DNA of 64,000 nt from Eutreptiella sp. 'Long Island Sound 2002' (taxonomy: Eukaryota > Euglenozoa > Euglenophyceae > Eutreptiales > Eutreptiaceae): positions 3,932,410 through 3,996,409 of the forward strand of contig OZ038395.1 of the NCBI GenBank assembly GCA_964036045.1, read 5' to 3'. How positions within the stretch are numbered: the stretch's first letter is position 1; every line of letters begins with the position of its first letter. Below the pieces are notes generated by a model. The model made no database searches. It saw only the letters and a list, made by a program, of their open reading frames with translations, and was not told where the DNA came from. The position numbers were made by a program, and so were the translations under genes. Positions 60,644 through 64,000 of the stretch are shown here, in pieces.

Positions 60644-63062
60644 TCATCCAGTGATCTCCTTAATGCTTGTGACCACCACTTCGGACTCCCACTGCTTCTC
60701 CCATGCTGGTCTTTGGTCTTCTGCCCCGGCTGCAGCTGGGGCTGTGTCCCCTTCTTCTTGTGCACTTGGGTCGCCTTCTGGGGTTGCTCCTTCTGGTGCC
60801 TCTTCTTCTTTCGGGGCTGCTCCTTCTCCTTCTGTTGTCTCTCCTTCTTGTGGCGCGGCCGCTGGTGCCTCTTCTTCTTCTGGTTGGGCTGGTGCGTCTT
60901 CTTCTTGTGCAGCTGCTGCTGGGGCTGGTGCCCGCTGCAGCTGGTGCTTGTGCTTGTGCTGCAGCTTCGGCAGGTCCCTCGTCTTCTTGTTGGGGGGCTG
61001 GTCGCTGGGCTGGTGGGTCTCCTTGGGGCTGATTCTTCTTTGGGGTTGGTGGCTTTGACGGGGACATCCTCATGGTCTTTGGGTCGGGGTTGAGGTCCAC
61101 AATTTCATCGGGCTCGTACGTCTCCCACCACGACTGCCACTTGTCCAACTCCTCATACGCTTTGCTTTTGGCGGAGAACACCTAGCAGGTGGGCATGAAC
61201 TCCGACCAGTCGTCCTCTTCCACCTCCTCCTCCCCTTGTTGGCTCCCTTGTTGGCTGGGGCTCCACTGATCGTTGGGGATGATGACGGCCACGTGGTCCT
61301 GAGGGGCCCTCCTAGCCCCTGCTGACTTGATTTCGGCTCCTTCCACAATCATCGGCGCGATCGCAGTGGTGCAGTACATGATCCAATGAGGCTTGTAGCC
61401 GTCCTTGTAGGACCAATCTCGGCGCAGCATGAGCTCATCTCTTGCCAGCTTGTCCGCGTTGGCTTTGCTCTGCTGCTTGGCGGCCTTGGGAGCCGTACTG
61501 GGTGGGGTGGAACCGCACGGACCTCCTTGTTCTTGTGGCTGGTCTGGGACTGGGAGCGGCTGCTTCGGTGCTGGCTTTGATGCTACCTGCGGCTGCGGTG
61601 CCTTCTTCACGTTGGGGCCAGTCTTGTTTGCCTGGAAAGAGAAGCGCAGAGGCATAGCACGCGCAATACAGGGCATAGCACGCGCGACGAAATGCATAGC
61701 ACGAGCAATGACACCGATAGCGCGCGCTGCAGCATTACCTTTTCTGCTTTCTCCTCCTCTGCTTTCTTCCGTCTCTTCTCCTCCTCTTCCTTCTCCTTCT
61801 TCTTCCTCTTCTCTTCCTCTTCCTTCTCCTTCTTCTTCCTCTTTTCCTCCTCTTCCTTCTTCTTCTTCTTTGCTTCGTCCTCTTTCGTCTTGTTCTGTTC
61901 CGCTTGACGTTGGACTCTCTGCGCCGCTGCTGCCATCAGCTGCCGGTCGGCGGTCTTCTGGGCAAGGACCTTGCCAGGCGGGTGGGGGGGCTTAGCGGAG
62001 TGGGAGGCGGAGATGGCTGGTGGTAGGTGGCTGGTGGCTGGTGGCTCCTCGGTACGCTTCTTCTTCTGCCTTGGGGCTGGCACGGGTTCCGTCTCCGGCA
62101 TGGCAAAGGCGTCGGCCCAGTCCACCTCCAGCTCCTCCATCTGCCGCGTAGCCCGGGCCAGCACCGGGGAGGGGCCTTGCTCCTTCCGTCCGTCAAGCCA
62201 GTCGGCCGCATGCTTGGACTGCCCGGCAATGTCCGCGGGCACGCTGATCATCAACGGCCCTCTGCGGGATCCCAGGCACAGGAGCTGCTCGAAGCTGCCC
62301 ACCTACGTGAAAACAGGACAGACGGTGGGGCCGTAGCGCGCGCAAACGGTCAAATCGCGCGTGCTACAGCAAATGAAGCGCGCGCAACAATGTCGGCAGC
62401 GCGCGCAATGGCAAACATAGCGCGTACTTGTTGTTGTTGTTGTTGTGGTCTTTGCAGTTCCTGCTGGGCCATCTCCACCCGCTGCTGCTGCTGGAGCAGC
62501 TGCAGTGTTGCCTGCTGGACTGCTGCCTGCTGGTGGAGCTGCTGCTGTTGCTGCACTTGCTGCTGCTGCGGTTGCTCCTCGTCCTTGACCGCCGTGGTTT
62601 TGACTTTGGCGCCGGTTGCAAGTGCCCTTGCTGCACTGGCTCCTTTCATGGCTGACCCCCGCAGCAAACTGGCCCCCGCACTTCTCACCGAGGGACACTC
62701 GTTCTTGAAGGCCATTGCCCCCGCGTCCGTCGCATTGATAAAGCTCGGTGGGTCCTTGTTGAAGTAGAAGTGGTGGACGGTCTTTGCGGTGGCACCCGGA
62801 GGCGTGTGAGTCCGAACGTGACCCCGGGTGTGACGGCGTTGGCAGCCTCGGTCCTGCGACGCTTCTTCTCTGCTTCAGACACGGGGGCCCTTTTTTCCAA
62901 CTTGGCCCACGAAGACCGTTGGACGGCAGACCCTGAGCAAAAAAGCTCAACTAGGTCCGCCAAAAGGTCCTCGTTCTTCCACAAGGACCACCCATAGTGG
63001 GGGCCCAAAATGTTTGCAATCTTTCCTGACATTGACAACGTCACTTGCGGTGCCGGAAGCAT
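60644..63062 (-). CDS. Spliced gene of unknown function inside the insert
   Basis: Three exons are readable on the minus strand: 63062-62428, 62302-61739 and 61631-60644. The two introns between them are GT...AG and in phase 0. Exon 1 begins with MLPAPQVTLSMSGKIANIL after a TTTCAG acceptor, so an upstream exon may exist. It includes HHFYFNKDPPSFINATDAGA and a poly-Gln stretch of about 45 residues. Exon 2 includes GSFEQLLCLGSRRGPLMISV, ELEVDWADAFAMPE and a long Lys/Glu helix. Exon 3 has RRDWSYKDGYKPHWIMYCTT and an acidic Ala/Pro/Glu tail. Breaks: a one-base shift at C4 (62822-62825), TAG 61182-61184 followed by VFSAKSKAYEELDKWQSWW in frame, and a one-base shift at 60931-60933. The low-complexity and charged composition suggests a nuclear or scaffold-type protein. 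No enzyme motif is seen. Whether it serves the insert or is a captured host gene is open. Confidence 0.55.
61632..61738 (-). other. Intron, 107 bp, GT-AG, GCGCGC-containing
   Basis: Donor AAAAG/GTAATG, acceptor CTCTTTCCAG/GCAAAC. It holds several TAGCRCGCGC motifs. Splicing joins the Lys/Glu helix to ANKTGPNVKK in phase 0. Confidence 0.7.
62303..62427 (-). other. Intron, 125 bp, GT-AG, GCGCGC-containing
   Basis: Donor CAACAA/GTACGC, acceptor TTTTCACGTAG/GTGGGC. It carries at least four GCGCGC-type motifs. Splicing joins the poly-Gln end to VGSFEQLLCLG in phase 0. Confidence 0.75.
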
Positions 63063-63206
63063 CTGAAACTTTAGAGAAATAGGCGTTTTTGCCCTGCTTA
63101 TTAGGACATGGGGTTACAAACCCAAGACCCCGAGCCATAGGACGCGCTATGACCCGCGCGATGTCTTCGTAGTGCGCACTGAGCCATCGCGCGGCAATAC
63201 CGTGTA

Positions 63207-63220
63207 GCGCGCACGCAGCG
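63207..63220 (-). repeat. Right terminal inverted repeat
   Basis: GCGCGCACGCAGCG, the inverted partner of 60280-60293. A further GCGCGC-rich stretch lies just inside it (63137-63206). Confidence 0.65.
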
Positions 63221-63415
63221 CTGCACAATTATTATGCACCCGTATGGCTACCAGAACCTGATGGGATTATGCACCCTGCACAATTATTATGCACCCCTAT
63301 GGCTACCGGAAACTGATGAGATTATGCACCCTGCACAATTATTATGCACCCGTATGGCTGCCGGAAACTGATGAGATTATGCACCCTGCACAATTATTAT
63401 GCACCCGTATGGCTA
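63221..63415 (-). repeat. 55-bp satellite, inverted, about 3.5 units
   Basis: Resumes the satellite in phase with the part ending at 60279 and ends at ATGGCTA, again at the CCGGTAG/CC point of the unit. Confidence 0.95.
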
Positions 63416-64000
63416 TCTTGCCACCGGGGGGGGAGGGAGTGGCACACGCAGGACCATGTCCCTCAGTGTTCCCCACGGTGATGCAGCCTCCTCCACCAGA
63501 CCACGTCTCGTCCCTGCCATTCTGTCCCTGCTGTCATGGCACTATTCGAACAGCGGTGATGACCCCCGGAAATTGCCATGCAGTCCCGCTAACCTCACTA
63601 CTGCCCGTTGTACCGCCCGCCGAGGGAGCATGTGCATTCTCGGACACAGTGCCTGCCTCGGAAGCAGGCAATGCCATATTCTACCTGGTGTAGTCAGAGG
63701 TCAGTTCAGGCAGGACCCTACCCCAACGCACAACTCTGCCACCCAAGCACATGCAGAAGATGGCATGAATAACTGTGCTGACAACTGATGAATCTAGTGG
63801 CATAGTACCCGTGGAACTGCCATGATGGCCTCATGTTCGGCCTCACGCATGATGATGCAGTTTTGTTTTTGGGTATTGACGGAGATGGTGAGTCTGTTAG
63901 GAACTGTTTCGCAGCATTTTATGTTGTTGGGGTAATATCAGCGGGGTTGAGGCCACGCCCTGAACATTTTTTTACCTGGTGCCTTGGTTGCTGCCCTCCT
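63416..64000. other. Right edge, no gene recognised
   Basis: Unique sequence starting with a G8 run (63427-63434). Plus-strand frames of 129-134 codons extend from the satellite and show no family pattern, so I do not call them. Confidence 0.4.

Larger units (their letters stand above)
60280..63220. mobile_element. TIR-bounded 2,941-bp insert in the 55-bp satellite
   Basis: The satellite stops at ATGCACCCT (60279) and resumes at CTGCACAATT (63221). Joined, these reconstitute an uninterrupted repeat if the dinucleotide CT is counted as duplicated. The insert ends are inverted repeats: CCCTGTGTGCGCGC at the left, and at the right the complement of CGCTGCGTGCGCGC (12 of 14 matches). This is the signature of a DNA-transposon-type insertion with a 2-bp target duplication. 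The interior holds a spliced minus-strand gene. No known transposase motif was recognised, so the mobilising enzyme is undetermined. Confidence 0.65.

Noticed and set aside
60615-61093. Plus-strand Ser/Leu/Cys-rich frames
   Set aside because: Antisense of the acidic and Gln-rich exons of the minus-strand gene.

Overview
The window looks like a repeat-dominated nuclear region of a eukaryotic protist or alga. The evidence is GT...AG introns in a coding gene at the right end, non-LTR (LINE-type) and tyrosine-recombinase (YR) retroelements, megasatellite arrays, and no bacterial-style operons. GC-rich retroelement coding sequence and the scale of the satellites would suit a green alga (prasinophyte-like) or a dinoflagellate. 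That is an inference, and no gene here fixes the taxon.

Layout. 1-5371: remnants of retroelement coding sequence, namely an RNase H tail, an unrecognised minus-strand ORF, and a plus-strand ORF ending in a duplicated Cys/His module, with CA microsatellites. 5372-29940: about 447 copies of a 55-bp satellite. 29941-31970: a 10-bp satellite (CCACCACGAA)n. 31974-35403: an internal LINE fragment (RT plus RNase H) on the plus strand. 35404-36038: more 10-bp satellite. 36045-40481: a minus-strand YR retroelement in the order gag, YR, RT-RNase H. 40854-42311: a second, head-to-head gag plus the N-terminus of a YR. 42331-42500: a G-tract and a tRNA-like remnant. 42750-43240: 10-bp satellite, now inverted. 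44241-50265: a nearly full LINE on the minus strand (endonuclease, RT, RNase H, zinc finger). 50290-59760: about 950 inverted 10-bp units. 59762-60279 and 63221-63415: the 55-bp satellite, also inverted, split by a 2,941-bp insert with terminal inverted repeats that carries a spliced gene. 63416-64000: no gene recognised.

The largest-scale pattern is mirror symmetry: 55-bp array, 10-bp array, retroelement core, inverted 10-bp array, inverted 55-bp array. All four outer junctions of the 55-bp array with other DNA fall within a few bases of one point in the repeat unit (CCGGTAG/CC).

Most mobile-element ORFs are damaged by in-frame stops (three TAG, one TGA) or by frame changes at G homopolymers. 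The core folds (YR catalytic R-HxxR-H-Y, RT YLDD or VDDT, RNase H D-E-D) remain readable. Two separate elements keep gag and YR in one frame, separated by a single stop codon. The very long translations across the 10-bp arrays are products of a stop-free 10-bp period and are not called as genes.
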